Below are positions 8,001-16,562 of a stretch of 32,925 nucleotides of DNA, one piece after another. The stretch is taken from contig JAISLY010000011.1 in the NCBI GenBank assembly GCA_031277035.1, positions 1-32,925 on the forward strand, given 5' to 3'. Position 1 is the stretch's first letter; each line of letters opens with the position of its first letter. The translations under genes and the position numbers were made by a program. This stretch comes from Coriobacteriales bacterium (GTDB taxonomy: Bacteria; Actinomycetota; Coriobacteriia; Coriobacteriales; UBA8131). Under the pieces are notes generated by a model. It worked only from the letters and a program-made list of their open reading frames with translations. It was not told the origin of the DNA and made no database searches.

Positions 8001-10768
8001 AGCAGACGACGCGCACTTTGGAGGCGGAAGATGACTATACGCTTCGGTGGAGCGAGGATCTGGCTGATGGTACCTATGACTTCGCCTCGCTTACCACCAC
8101 CGCCGTCAATCAGGCACGGACAGGCCCTCATCCAACAGATTTCGTCTTTACCGACCCTGACCATCAACTATCTCCGGTCAACTCCTTTACGGTAGATGAC
8201 GGGAATCCCAAAGCAGACATCAGGCTTGACGATACGCCCATCAGCCATGACCCGGGAGGCGATGAAGGCAGCTACACCTATCCTGGCCGCAGGCTCGGCA
8301 AGAGCGTAAGTGTCGATCTCCTTGGTGCGGATACAGGTGGCTCTGGTGTGTGGAGATACCAGTACTTTCGTGCTACACCTGAAGAGATAAGCGCCATCCC
8401 GGCAGACACCACAAGATTCTCAGAGCTTGCAGCGCTTTTCGCCCCCGGCTCAGGGCCTGTGGATGTAGCGGGCACAGGCGGTGGGGACGACGACTTTCTC
8501 ACATCCGATACGCAGGATGCAAACGACCGCTATATATACGTACTTCAGGTCATCGACAAGGCCGGCAACACAAGCTATCTGCTCTCAGATGGCATCATCG
8601 TTGATACCACAGCGCCCTCTGAGCCTCAGATCTCATTAAGTGGTCCTGTGACAAACGGCATCTTTACCGATGACGTCACCGTCACCGTTTGGGCAAATGA
8701 CCAGGAAGGTTTTGCCGCCACTGGAGACGGGGTAACAAAGACCGCTTCCGGGCTTGTCAATGAGGCGGACTACCAGCTTGCATACGTGCTGCCCGATAAC
8801 ACCACACAGCCCATTGCCTCCTCTTCTGTCTCTGGGCACACCTCCCAGACACTTGTGTCAGACCCGACCTGGGCTGAAATCTCAGCAAGCCTTGCAAACG
8901 ACAAGGTGTTCTCCTTTGTGATAGATGGACAGATCGACGAGTACAAGACCGTCCGCATAAGCGTTACCGTAAAAGACCGCGCTGGCAATACGTCGACAAA
9001 CAGCACGACGCTTTCCATCGACACCACAGCGCCTGTGATCATCGTCTCATATGACAACAACGATGCCCAAAACGGGCGCTACTTCAAAGCAGGCAGGGAA
9101 GCGACCCTGGCGGTCACCGAGCTTAATTTTGATCCTGACCTTGTCTTGGTTAAAAGCCAAAGGGTAGCTTCCTGGGGCGTGCCTTTTGCTGGCAGCCGGA
9201 CAAGCGCTGGCGCGCGCGGCACCATCGTCTATGAACGTGATGGCGAATACACCCTCGACATAAGCGCGACCGATAAGGCTGGCAACCCTGCTGTTGTAGA
9301 GTACCGGCAGACAGATGTCGCCCCACGGGACTTCATCGTTGACCTGACGGCTCCTGTGCTCTCGGTTGCCTGGGACAACAACAACGTCCGAAACGAGCGC
9401 TACTATAACGCGGCGCGCACAGGAACCATCACCGTTGTCGAGCAAAACTTCAGCGAGGCAGGCGCGACGCTTAGCGTGACGCGCGATGGCGCTCCTTTTT
9501 CTGCGGGAAGCTGGTCAAGCTCAGGTACGACGCATAATAACAGCATCGCCTTTGCAACCGATGGGGACTACACCTTGGGCGCAGCCTTCATCGACCTTGC
9601 CGGCAATGCGGCGAACGCCTTGCCAGAGGAGGACTTCGTCGTCGACCTGACCGATCCTGTCATCACATTTGGCGACGCGGTAGAAAATCATGCGGCCTAT
9701 GCGGACGTGGTCGCCCCCCAGGTGCTCCTTACCGACCGCAACTACGACAGTGCGGGTAAGGCCCTCTCCCTTGAGGGGGTCAAAAACGGGCAGCTCGAGT
9801 TCAGCATAGGCTATCTGCCCATCACAGAAGGCGAGCAGGGCACGGTAGCAGACCTTGAGCACGTACGCACCAACGATGACATCTATACGCTGACAGCTAC
9901 GCTCACAGACCTTGCAGGCAACGAGGCAAACGAGACCATCACCTACTCGGTCAACCGCTTTGGCTCGACGTGGTATCTTGAGGGTTCTTCTGAGGCGCTT
10001 GTCGAGGCGTATTACTCAAATACCTCAAAGGAAGTACAAATCCACGAAGTCAATGTCAATGCGGTCATCGAACACTCTATATCGCTCAGTTGCGACGGCG
10101 ACCTGAAGACCCTTGGCGCACTTGAGGGCTATGAGGTCTTGTCCAGTGGGGATGAGGCGAGTTGGAAGGAGTACACCTATGTGCTTGAGGCGGCAAACTT
10201 TCAGGAGGAGGGCCTGTATGAGATAACGGTCCACACGACCGACGCCGCCCAAAACACCTCCTCCAACGTCTCTCCGCGCATCGCCGAGAGCGCCTGTCCG
10301 GTCAATTTCGTCATCGACAAGACTGCGCCGACCATCGTGCTCACCGGCATTGAGCAAGGCGGGCGCTACGCGGAGGAGGAGCGGACGGTGACGGTGGACG
10401 TGCAGGACAACACGCTCATCGACGGTCTTGACATCTACCTCAATCAGGCTGCCACCCCTGTCGTCAGCTACAGCGGCGAGGAAATCAGGGCAGATGGGGG
10501 AAAGGTTCAGTACACGATGCTTTCTTCCAACGAGGTGCAGGAGCTTGCGCTTGTTGCCCATGACATCGCAGGCAACTCCTCTGAGCAAAAAAGCGTGGCC
10601 GACGTCTTTATCAGCGCAAGCAACATCATGATCGGAGGGCTTTCCGTGCCGAGAGCCGCAGCTGTTGGCGGCGGCGTTGTTGTGGGTGTGCTTGTTCTGG
10701 CGGGCATTGGTTCGGTGGCAGCCGTTCGATTACGTAGCGGTAAAGGGCCGCGAAGGGACTTCTCGTAA
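5087..10768 (+). CDS. Giant Ig-like repeat surface protein with C-terminal membrane anchor
   Basis: A 1,893-residue protein with a signal peptide (about 1-34, KQLLSVVCAAGLVFALVPLG core), an AEQVAP repeat (about 41-70), many beta-rich Ig-like modules and a C-terminal span (about 1855-1878) followed by a short basic tail. There is no LPxTG motif, so it is probably membrane-anchored. The modules are marked by recurring D-x-AGN motifs (DKAGN, DRAGN, DAAGN, DLAGN, DIAGN) and by FVIDxTxP-type junctions, as in bacterial Ig-like/cadherin-like repeats. A long super-module appears twice: YTYPA...WKYQYLR...DKAGN and YTYPG...WRYQYFR...DKAGN. It starts after a good AAGGAG and lies 24 bp after the linker gene. 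It could be a cell-surface scaffold, adhesin or extracellular part of the secretion machine, perhaps where an EsaA-like subunit would be expected. Function is not shown by sequence. Confidence 0.85.
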   Translation: MKRSGLNLAKQLLSVVCAAGLVFALVPLGSAFATGDEQGQVAPAEQVAPAEQVAPAEQVAPVEQVAPAEQARSVTESAEPRYSLAIAPLKVTGHSPATILPTINIMEWSAADVAYEFTGTTITTTDFVNGGGLWVWADAGLEGFEAGKVILGGESGNQLSWEDITYAHYKGQIIGLGLSIPDAGLEALLEAANRLNTEIDMADVVDYNTPVSLSVSIDFSPLVSAAYVLTSTALQNADQPFYVDSIADRGADFTVSITGAVAPYSKIKSVSWELVDAGSNDARVASGPLNGTFSNADDYPTLAELATSKTTPVTASGTLPSPGDLENNYTTYPATDLKLVFSIVLVSDDVVESEALAITIKDDTAVPVVTLTATGTALVPPNVAEDNTYYSSRIVTLAITDSNLRAASEYPAPATPIGWVKNEAASSDISIVYELLLSDDGSYDFSTFNYTATDDAGKSNTNVTNLVPHFVIDTVLPAATITPATLEEDWSGGYTYPATIESVVLGGSDVTSGLWKYQYLRLPPADYSTIASGTTFEALATAYSEGGGSGTFSIEQPSIEVPQTDDDRFVYVLKVWDKAGNVNYAISSGIIVDETAPEIGTITHFEGTDSDNHGEALNGIYNDDVTVTFTAYDVAQSAVTDTDILVASGMNVATAAYELYYLDSTGVRVAPGDTPFWTNAATPADTITPLDDNPTWEDIVTSCTPGAPWQFSFVIPKEHDIYPGIEIELTVSDRAGNTSEYAATVDAADRRIAIDDTPPVVSVSYDNNTVAQGTENVFRAARKATITVTDLNFDPATSVGPNNEPAYSIATTHTHSSLDEQEGSITWQAPQEALPEDYEGPFAAWQLPQTQGTKADTTATIAIDYVEDGAYTLDVGFVSDAAGNKAIFDLDSDTSEIPEPATPDATAAPWAFTIDTTDPILEVSYENTYNEIFYDASFFEKRTVTVSIVDAGGFAALDADASYEISFEQDGEQTTRTLEAEDDYTLRWSEDLADGTYDFASLTTTAVNQARTGPHPTDFVFTDPDHQLSPVNSFTVDDGNPKADIRLDDTPISHDPGGDEGSYTYPGRRLGKSVSVDLLGADTGGSGVWRYQYFRATPEEISAIPADTTRFSELAALFAPGSGPVDVAGTGGGDDDFLTSDTQDANDRYIYVLQVIDKAGNTSYLLSDGIIVDTTAPSEPQISLSGPVTNGIFTDDVTVTVWANDQEGFAATGDGVTKTASGLVNEADYQLAYVLPDNTTQPIASSSVSGHTSQTLVSDPTWAEISASLANDKVFSFVIDGQIDEYKTVRISVTVKDRAGNTSTNSTTLSIDTTAPVIIVSYDNNDAQNGRYFKAGREATLAVTELNFDPDLVLVKSQRVASWGVPFAGSRTSAGARGTIVYERDGEYTLDISATDKAGNPAVVEYRQTDVAPRDFIVDLTAPVLSVAWDNNNVRNERYYNAARTGTITVVEQNFSEAGATLSVTRDGAPFSAGSWSSSGTTHNNSIAFATDGDYTLGAAFIDLAGNAANALPEEDFVVDLTDPVITFGDAVENHAAYADVVAPQVLLTDRNYDSAGKALSLEGVKNGQLEFSIGYLPITEGEQGTVADLEHVRTNDDIYTLTATLTDLAGNEANETITYSVNRFGSTWYLEGSSEALVEAYYSNTSKEVQIHEVNVNAVIEHSISLSCDGDLKTLGALEGYEVLSSGDEASWKEYTYVLEAANFQEEGLYEITVHTTDAAQNTSSNVSPRIAESACPVNFVIDKTAPTIVLTGIEQGGRYAEEERTVTVDVQDNTLIDGLDIYLNQAATPVVSYSGEEIRADGGKVQYTMLSSNEVQELALVAHDIAGNSSEQKSVADVFISASNIMIGGLSVPRAAAVGGGVVVGVLVLAGIGSVAAVRLRSGKGPRRDFS
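5207..5296 (+). repeat. 18-bp tandem repeat (5 copies) in the surface-protein gene
   Basis: Five near-identical 18-bp units of the GTGGCTCCCGCAGAACAG type encode VAPAEQ repeats directly after the signal peptide. They likely act as a flexible spacer. The units differ by one or two bases, which suggests recent expansion. Confidence 0.93.
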
Positions 10769-10799
10769 GACACAACAGGGCATTGATAGCCAAGGACAC

Positions 10800-11066
10800 A
10801 TGAGGTCGATGATGAACAACAAGCTACTTTTGAACGTTTTGCTTCCAGCGACGGGTGCGTCATATGATTTATGGGTTCCAAAGGAGCTTACCGTCTTTGA
10901 ATGCACCCGTCTGATTGGCAGACTACTCGGCGAAGCGGAAGGGAGATTCTATTGTGCTACTGCGGACACCGCTCTTTATCTGCGGCAGACTGGCGATGAG
11001 CTGCGAGCGGATATTTACGTGGGCGATCTTGGTTTTTGCAACGGCGTGAAGCTGATCCTGATGTGA
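10800..11066 (+). CDS. EsaB/YukD-like ubiquitin-fold T7SS protein
   Basis: A small protein of 88 residues from the ATG at 10800, or 84-85 from the ATGs at 10809/10812. This matches the length of EsaB/YukD proteins, the cytoplasmic ubiquitin-fold subunits of Firmicutes-type T7SS. The pattern fits: a first strand LLLNVLLPATGASYDLWVP, a helix ELTVFECTRLIGRLLGEA, and a last strand GFCNGVKLILM that resembles the usual ending of the fold. The assignment rests on size, pattern and its place two genes before essC. An AAGGA lies upstream but suits 10809 better than 10800. The far upstream in-frame extension overlaps the surface-protein gene and is not credible. The 3' end runs into a 17-bp tandem array. 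Confidence 0.72.
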   Translation: MRSMMNNKLLLNVLLPATGASYDLWVPKELTVFECTRLIGRLLGEAEGRFYCATADTALYLRQTGDELRADIYVGDLGFCNGVKLILM

Positions 11067-11161
11067 AATTAATGCCGATGTGAGGTTGATCTCGATGTGC
11101 GACCAACCCTGATGTAGGGCTGATTCCGATGTGAGACCAACCCTGATACGAAAGATGAGGT
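11043..11161 (+). repeat. 17-bp tandem array (about 7 degenerate units) between esaB-like and essB-like genes
   Basis: The motif GATGT recurs at 11060, 11077, 11094, 11111 and 11128, and GATAC at 11145, always 17 bp apart. A first related unit at 11043 lies inside the end of the esaB-like gene. Two units (11094 and 11128) are almost identical (GATGTGNGACCAACCCT). The array ends just before the GTG start of the next gene. The units contain TGA and are not a multiple of three, so the array is not coding beyond the esaB-like stop. Copy number would alter the spacing, and possibly the coupling, between the two genes. Confidence 0.85.
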
Positions 11162-11167
11162 TGCGAG

Positions 11168-11842
11168 GTGGCAATATCATTCAAAGAAGTGCACAATCGG
11201 CTCCAGGGTACGACCTATCTCACGTGGCGCACCGACAAGAGGGCCACGTTTGACTATCGCCAGGCGCAGCGCTTGGCGAAAAACGACCAAGAGCACCTCC
11301 TGCCCTTCAGCTTTATCGAGCACAAGGCGCGTGCGGACCTCTTCTATTTCATAGACGCCACCTACCCCCTTGACACCTTTCTTGCTCAGGGATTTTCCGC
11401 AGAACAGGTCGCGATTCTGTTGCAGCAGGTGGTGCGCATGTTCGATGCCTGCGCCGCAAAGGAGCTTTTGCCTGGCAACATCTGCTTTGACAAACAGTAT
11501 GTGTATGTTGGTAGCCAGGATATCCGCCTCAAATTTATCTATCTCCCGGTTTCCAAACTGCAAACCGAAGGCGCATCGCTTCTCGATTTTCTAACGTACC
11601 TCGTGGGCAACGCACAACCTCAGGACGATGTTGCTGCCCGATATGCCTTCAGAGTGCTCGACTACCTCAGACGACAGGACGTGTTCTCCTTTGTCACATT
11701 CAAAAGTTTTCTGGGACTTGACGGCACCGAGAATCCTCCCGGTGCCGCATCAAACACTATGAAGGAGCCCAACGTTGGAGCTCCGAGGAAATGCTACCGG
11801 GATTTTGTCCTGGAGCAGGAACAGGGGCGTGATTGTGGGTAA
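11168..11842 (+). CDS. DUF6382/EssB-like pseudokinase-fold T7SS component, lacking FHA and membrane segment
   Basis: A 224-residue protein starting at GTG with a GAGG just upstream. The body (about 5-185) follows the pattern I associate with DUF6382 proteins and with the cytoplasmic pseudokinase domain of EssB/YukC: LFYFIDATYPLDTFL, then AILLQQVVRMFDACAAKELL, then ICFDKQYVYVG, then LKFIYLPV. In DUF6382 proteins an FHA domain often follows; in EssB a membrane span and an extracellular domain follow. Here the protein ends after a polar tail (about 190-224) with neither. The FHA function may sit in EssC instead. No frameshifted continuation is visible in the 49 bp before essC. It probably docks on EssC or senses phosphopeptides, but family membership is by eye only. 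Confidence 0.65.
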   Translation: MAISFKEVHNRLQGTTYLTWRTDKRATFDYRQAQRLAKNDQEHLLPFSFIEHKARADLFYFIDATYPLDTFLAQGFSAEQVAILLQQVVRMFDACAAKELLPGNICFDKQYVYVGSQDIRLKFIYLPVSKLQTEGASLLDFLTYLVGNAQPQDDVAARYAFRVLDYLRRQDVFSFVTFKSFLGLDGTENPPGAASNTMKEPNVGAPRKCYRDFVLEQEQGRDCG

Positions 11843-11891
11843 GGGCGTTATGGAATCCTGTGCGCATTCGCCGAGATGATAGGATTTGCCG

Positions 11892-14800
11892 ATGTCAACG
11901 ATTTTGACCTTGATACGAACTGATCGAGTCTTCGTTTCGACGCTTCCCGACGAAGTTGCGGGAAAGCATTGGATTGTTGATATGGATGAAACGGGCGCCA
12001 GCAGGCGGCTTGCCAGCGTGGAGGCCAAAAATCACGAATGGGTCATCTACTCCCACGGCGAGACGATTCTGACGGTATCTGATGGGCGCACGACGCCTTC
12101 TGCCCCCTTAGTTGCAAATGCGGGCCTTTATCATCTCAAAGTCCCGGGCGAGCCATATTCCGCCCTGTTGGTTGAGCGTCCGGTTGAACAGGACAAAACC
12201 TTCAAAAAGCTTGGCTTCAGCAAGGACATCGATTTGACCATAGGACGTGCTGCAGACAATCTGTTTGAGTTGGCCGCAGATATTGTCTCGTCGCATCATG
12301 CCCTGCTGCGTTTTGCGAGAGGAGTTTTTTATATCATCGATCTGAAAAGCGCCAATGGCGTCTTTGTAAACGGCAAGGCCATCCACAAAGAAGTCCCAGT
12401 ACCACTGATGGTAGGCGATGTGATCTTTATTTTTGGCTTCAAGATCGCAATAGGCAAGCGCTTTATCGCGTACAATAACCCCGGCGGAAGGCTGACCATC
12501 CATCCCCATCCAGACTTTGTCGAGTATCTCCCCCAAGCCAATCCCCCAGACTCCCTGGCTCCGTTTGTAGAATCCTCAGATCACGCTTTTTATCGAAGCC
12601 CCAGAATAAAGCGTGAGATTGAGGAGAAAACCTTTGTGGTAGAGGATCCTCCTGCGCCCACCGAGGCCGAGGAAACGCCGCTGCTGTTGCGGATAGGTCC
12701 TTCTATCGGTATGGCGTTCACATCGGTGTTCATGGGCGTGTATATGCTCACGAACCTTACGGGGGATGCGGGCAGCGGGCTCAAGATGATTCCTATGTTA
12801 GCTATGATGATCGTCATGGTGCTCGGAGCTGTTCTGTGGCCAAATCTCAATGCGCGCCACACCCGTAAAAAGAATGCTGAGAAGGAACTACGTCGCATAG
12901 AATCCTATTCGACGTACTTGGACAAGGTGCGTGCCCTTATCGCCGACGAAATAGCCTTGCAAGAACAGATACTCACCGAAAACCGCATCAGCGTCGCCGC
13001 GTGCTTCGACCGGGCAAGCAGGCGCGACCGCAAGCTCTTTGAGCGCATGGCGACCCAATCGGACTTTCTTTCGCTGCGGCTCGGTATCGGCGACGCGCCT
13101 TTGATAGCTACGTTTCGTTGGCCGCAGGAGCGACTTACGCTTGAAGACGATGTGCTCAAGACGGAAGCAATCAGACTTTCTCAACAGTCCTACCTGCTCA
13201 AAAACGTACCTCTAGTGCTCTCCCTGCTGACCGATTACGTATCCGGCGTGGTAGGGCGCAAGGAGACGGCCTATCCGCTTTTGAGAGGACTCATCGTCCA
13301 AATCGTTACCCTACACGCGCCTGACGAGGTTAAGCTCGTGCTTTTGTGTAATGAACGCGAGCGGGACGAATGGGCATTTACATGCTCGCTGCCTCACGTG
13401 TTTGACGATAGTTTTTCTCTGCGCTTCGTGGCGACCAACCCCGATGAGGCCATCGAGCTGTCCTTGCGGCTTGAGCGGGAACTGCGCCAGCGTGCCGATG
13501 TTCGCGCTGAGGTGGTCAGCGATTATGGTGCCTACTATGTGATATTGGCGCTTGATCATGATCTGGCGAGCAGAACCGAGGTACTCGCAAAGCTCACCGC
13601 CCTGCGCGAGAATCGAGGCTTTTCGGTGCTTTCGTATGCGGAGGATATTCAGAACCTTCCTAAGGAATGTTCGCGGATCGTCCATGTCGATACTTTGCAA
13701 GATCAGCAGGGGGTGCTCTATTCGCAGCTGTTCAACCCCAATGATCCAGCGGGAGCGAAGACTCCATTTCGCCCCGATATAGCCGTCGCCGTCGCCGATG
13801 CCGAACGCTTTGCGCTTGCGCTTGCAAAGATTGAGTCGCACAGTGCGACTGCGACGACGAAACTTCCTCAGGCTTTGGGCTTTCTGGAGATGTTTGAGGC
13901 GGCCAAGGTGGAGCATTTGAACATTATCTCGCGCTGGCAGGACAATAATCCGAGCATCAGCCTTGCTGCCCCTATTGGTCTCGATGCGAGCGGGGCAGTC
14001 TCCATTCTCAACATTCATGAGGACTTTCATGGGCCGCACGGTCTGATAGCAGGCATGACCGGCTCAGGGAAATCCGAGTTCATCATCGCCTACGTGCTTT
14101 CTCTTGCCATCAATTATCGTCCTGATGAGGTAAGTTTTGTGCTCATCGACTACAAAGGTGGCGGGCTTGCCGGGGCATTTGACAACGACCGCTATCGCCT
14201 CCCCCATCTGGCGGGCACCATCACCAATCTGGGCGGCGCGGCCATCGCCCGCTCGCTCATATCTATAACCTCGGAGCTTCGCAGACGCCAGGACAGCTTT
14301 AACCGGGCGCGTGATGTATCAGGCCTGGGTACGATGGACATCTACAAGTACCAAGAGTTGTATCGACTTGGCATGGTACACGAACCCATACCGCACCTGC
14401 TCATCATTTCGGACGAGTTCGCCGAGCTGAAGGCACAGGAGCCCGAATTCATGGAACAGCTCATCAGCGCTGCACGTATCGGTCGGAGCCTCGGTGTGCA
14501 TCTGATATTGGCTACGCAAAAGCCGAGCGGTGTGGTTAACGATCAGATATGGTCAAATGCGCGTTTCAAGGTATGCCTGAAAGTTGCCGAACCGGCGGAT
14601 TCGCGCGAAATGCTCAAGACTGGTGACGCTGCCGAGCTGGTCGATCCCGGACGCTACTATCTGCAGGTTGGTTACAACGAGTATTATGCGCTCGGCCAAG
14701 GTTGCTATGCAGGCGCAAAATATCGCCCAAGCGACCACTTCGTCAAGCAGCGCGACAACAGCGTTACGCTCATATCCAACACGGGGCGCAGTCTGTTGAG

Positions 14801-16562
14801 CATCAAGCCGGAACCAAAGGAGACGCAGTCCTCTTCAGTGCCGGAGTCGGTTGCTGTTCTCGAACATCTGGTTCGGGTGGCAAGTGATGAGGCGCTCGCC
14901 GCGCCCAGACTGTGGCTCGACCCTATTCCAGAGATCATTACCGTGGATCAGCTTCTTGAGAAATACCGCCATACCGCACAGGATACGATTATCCTCAACC
15001 CGGTGATTGGTGAACTTGATGACCCCGGAAATCAACGCCAGGCACTGCTGACCTTATCGCTGTCGCGGGAGGGCAATGCTATCATTTACGGTTCGACCGG
15101 AAGCGGCAAGGCGACTCTTGTAAGCGCCCTGCTCTACTCCTTACTCAAAGTCCACACCGCTTGCAAACTCAATGTCTATCTGCTTGACTTTGGCGCAGAG
15201 ACCCTGGGCGCGTTTAAAGACGCTCCACAGGTGGGCGATGTGGTGTTTGCGGGCGAAGACGAGAAGGTCGAAAACCTGTTCCGCATGCTCTCCGGCGAGC
15301 TGGAGCGCCGCCGCAAGATTATATCGGATGCCGACGGGAGCTTTTTATCCTATGCAAGCCAAAGCGCAGAGCCGATGCCGTCCCTGCTGGTGGTGATCAA
15401 CAGTTTTGAGGTCTTCATAGAACTCTATGAACGTTACCTCGATGAGCTGGTGACACTCAGCCGCGATGGTATCCGCTGCGGCATTATCTTTCTGCTCACG
15501 TGCAGCCGCTCTTCCGGTGTTTCATATCGACTGCTGCCAAACTTCAAGCAGAAGCTTGTTTTGAAACTCAACAGTGCTGACGAATATCTCAATATCCTTG
15601 GGTCCTTGCAAGGTGCGGTCATCCCCGATGCGTATGCGCGCGGTCTGGTACATCTCGATACTTTGTATGAATTCCAGGGGGCTCATCTCAGCGCTGACGG
15701 CAACGAGCGGGAGGCCATACGGACGTTTATCCGGGCGCTGCGCGGTACTGTGGCGAGCGCAGAGGCGGCGGGCGGCTCTGCTCCGGCAATTCCTTCGCTC
15801 CCCGAGCGCGTAGAGGCAAAGACGCTTTGTGCGATGGGAGCGGTGGTGGTGCGAGAAGCCGTTCCTATTGGCGTTGGCAGAGAAAGCATCGTTGTGGTGA
15901 GTTTTGACTTTGTCCGCTCACCCGTGATGATGGTGCTGAGTGAGGACGAAGAGCTCGAGGCACGGTTTTTACGGGGCCTTATCGAGGTGCTGACATCACG
16001 AGAAGATCTTCGGATAAGTGTGCTGGACCCCGATCGATTGCTGGCGGGGAGCTTTGGAACGAGCTCAGGAACGAGTACGAGCGCCGCGGACGCGAGTGCG
16101 GATGCGAGTGCTGCGGGCACAGGTATGCTCCAGCTTTTGCAGGAGCATGCTGCAATAAACAGATTTGTAAATAGTCTGATACAGGATGGCTTGGGCGACA
16201 CAGACTTCGTAATCGCAGTTTCTCTCAGAAACGTCATGGATTCCCTGAACGAATCTGCACGACTTGGCCTTGAGGCTTATCTGAAGGATAGGGGATATCG
16301 GAACTTGGCGGGCCTTATTGTTTCAGGTGAACCCTCGCGCTTCTCATCGTTTAGCTATGAAGCGTGGTTTAGAGAGCTTATCTCGTATGGTAATGGCGTC
16401 TGGTTGGGCGACGGCATTAACAGCCAGGCAATCTTGAAGCTCTCGCACATCATCCCCTCCGTGGCAGCGGTGCCTCAGGAGGGTTTTGCGTGGTGTGTCA
16501 ACAAGGGCGCATCAATGCTCATCAAGTACGTTGTACCCGAGCAGAGAGAGGACATCCGATGA
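11892..16562 (+). CDS. essC: EssC-type T7SS FtsK/SpoIIIE ATPase with N-terminal FHA domains
   Basis: The motor ATPase of type VII secretion, 1,556 residues, a typical EssC size. Residues about 1-95 form a first FHA-like fold. Residues 104-195 are a canonical FHA domain (IGRAADN, SSHH, SANGVFVNG). Two membrane spans lie at about 267-288 and 299-317. ATPase domain 1 has Walker A GMTGSGKS (721-728) and Walker B HLLIISDEF. Domain 2 has Walker A GSTGSGKA (1067-1074) but a degenerate Walker B (LLVVINSFEV). Domain 3 shows no Walker A, with a low-complexity Ser/Thr/Ala segment near 16056-16124. An active first ATPase and weaker later ones are usual for the family. The ATG at 11892 is chosen for its AGGA seven bases upstream; a TTG at 11886 is the alternative. 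Its stop overlaps the LXG-like gene (ATGA), so substrate and motor are coupled. Confidence 0.95.
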   Translation: MSTILTLIRTDRVFVSTLPDEVAGKHWIVDMDETGASRRLASVEAKNHEWVIYSHGETILTVSDGRTTPSAPLVANAGLYHLKVPGEPYSALLVERPVEQDKTFKKLGFSKDIDLTIGRAADNLFELAADIVSSHHALLRFARGVFYIIDLKSANGVFVNGKAIHKEVPVPLMVGDVIFIFGFKIAIGKRFIAYNNPGGRLTIHPHPDFVEYLPQANPPDSLAPFVESSDHAFYRSPRIKREIEEKTFVVEDPPAPTEAEETPLLLRIGPSIGMAFTSVFMGVYMLTNLTGDAGSGLKMIPMLAMMIVMVLGAVLWPNLNARHTRKKNAEKELRRIESYSTYLDKVRALIADEIALQEQILTENRISVAACFDRASRRDRKLFERMATQSDFLSLRLGIGDAPLIATFRWPQERLTLEDDVLKTEAIRLSQQSYLLKNVPLVLSLLTDYVSGVVGRKETAYPLLRGLIVQIVTLHAPDEVKLVLLCNERERDEWAFTCSLPHVFDDSFSLRFVATNPDEAIELSLRLERELRQRADVRAEVVSDYGAYYVILALDHDLASRTEVLAKLTALRENRGFSVLSYAEDIQNLPKECSRIVHVDTLQDQQGVLYSQLFNPNDPAGAKTPFRPDIAVAVADAERFALALAKIESHSATATTKLPQALGFLEMFEAAKVEHLNIISRWQDNNPSISLAAPIGLDASGAVSILNIHEDFHGPHGLIAGMTGSGKSEFIIAYVLSLAINYRPDEVSFVLIDYKGGGLAGAFDNDRYRLPHLAGTITNLGGAAIARSLISITSELRRRQDSFNRARDVSGLGTMDIYKYQELYRLGMVHEPIPHLLIISDEFAELKAQEPEFMEQLISAARIGRSLGVHLILATQKPSGVVNDQIWSNARFKVCLKVAEPADSREMLKTGDAAELVDPGRYYLQVGYNEYYALGQGCYAGAKYRPSDHFVKQRDNSVTLISNTGRSLLSIKPEPKETQSSSVPESVAVLEHLVRVASDEALAAPRLWLDPIPEIITVDQLLEKYRHTAQDTIILNPVIGELDDPGNQRQALLTLSLSREGNAIIYGSTGSGKATLVSALLYSLLKVHTACKLNVYLLDFGAETLGAFKDAPQVGDVVFAGEDEKVENLFRMLSGELERRRKIISDADGSFLSYASQSAEPMPSLLVVINSFEVFIELYERYLDELVTLSRDGIRCGIIFLLTCSRSSGVSYRLLPNFKQKLVLKLNSADEYLNILGSLQGAVIPDAYARGLVHLDTLYEFQGAHLSADGNEREAIRTFIRALRGTVASAEAAGGSAPAIPSLPERVEAKTLCAMGAVVVREAVPIGVGRESIVVVSFDFVRSPVMMVLSEDEELEARFLRGLIEVLTSREDLRISVLDPDRLLAGSFGTSSGTSTSAADASADASAAGTGMLQLLQEHAAINRFVNSLIQDGLGDTDFVIAVSLRNVMDSLNESARLGLEAYLKDRGYRNLAGLIVSGEPSRFSSFSYEAWFRELISYGNGVWLGDGINSQAILKLSHIIPSVAAVPQEGFAWCVNKGASMLIKYVVPEQREDIR

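Noticed and set aside
10600-10768. Sortase-anchored C-terminus of the surface protein.
   Set aside because: There is a membrane span and basic tail but no LPxTG-type motif before it.
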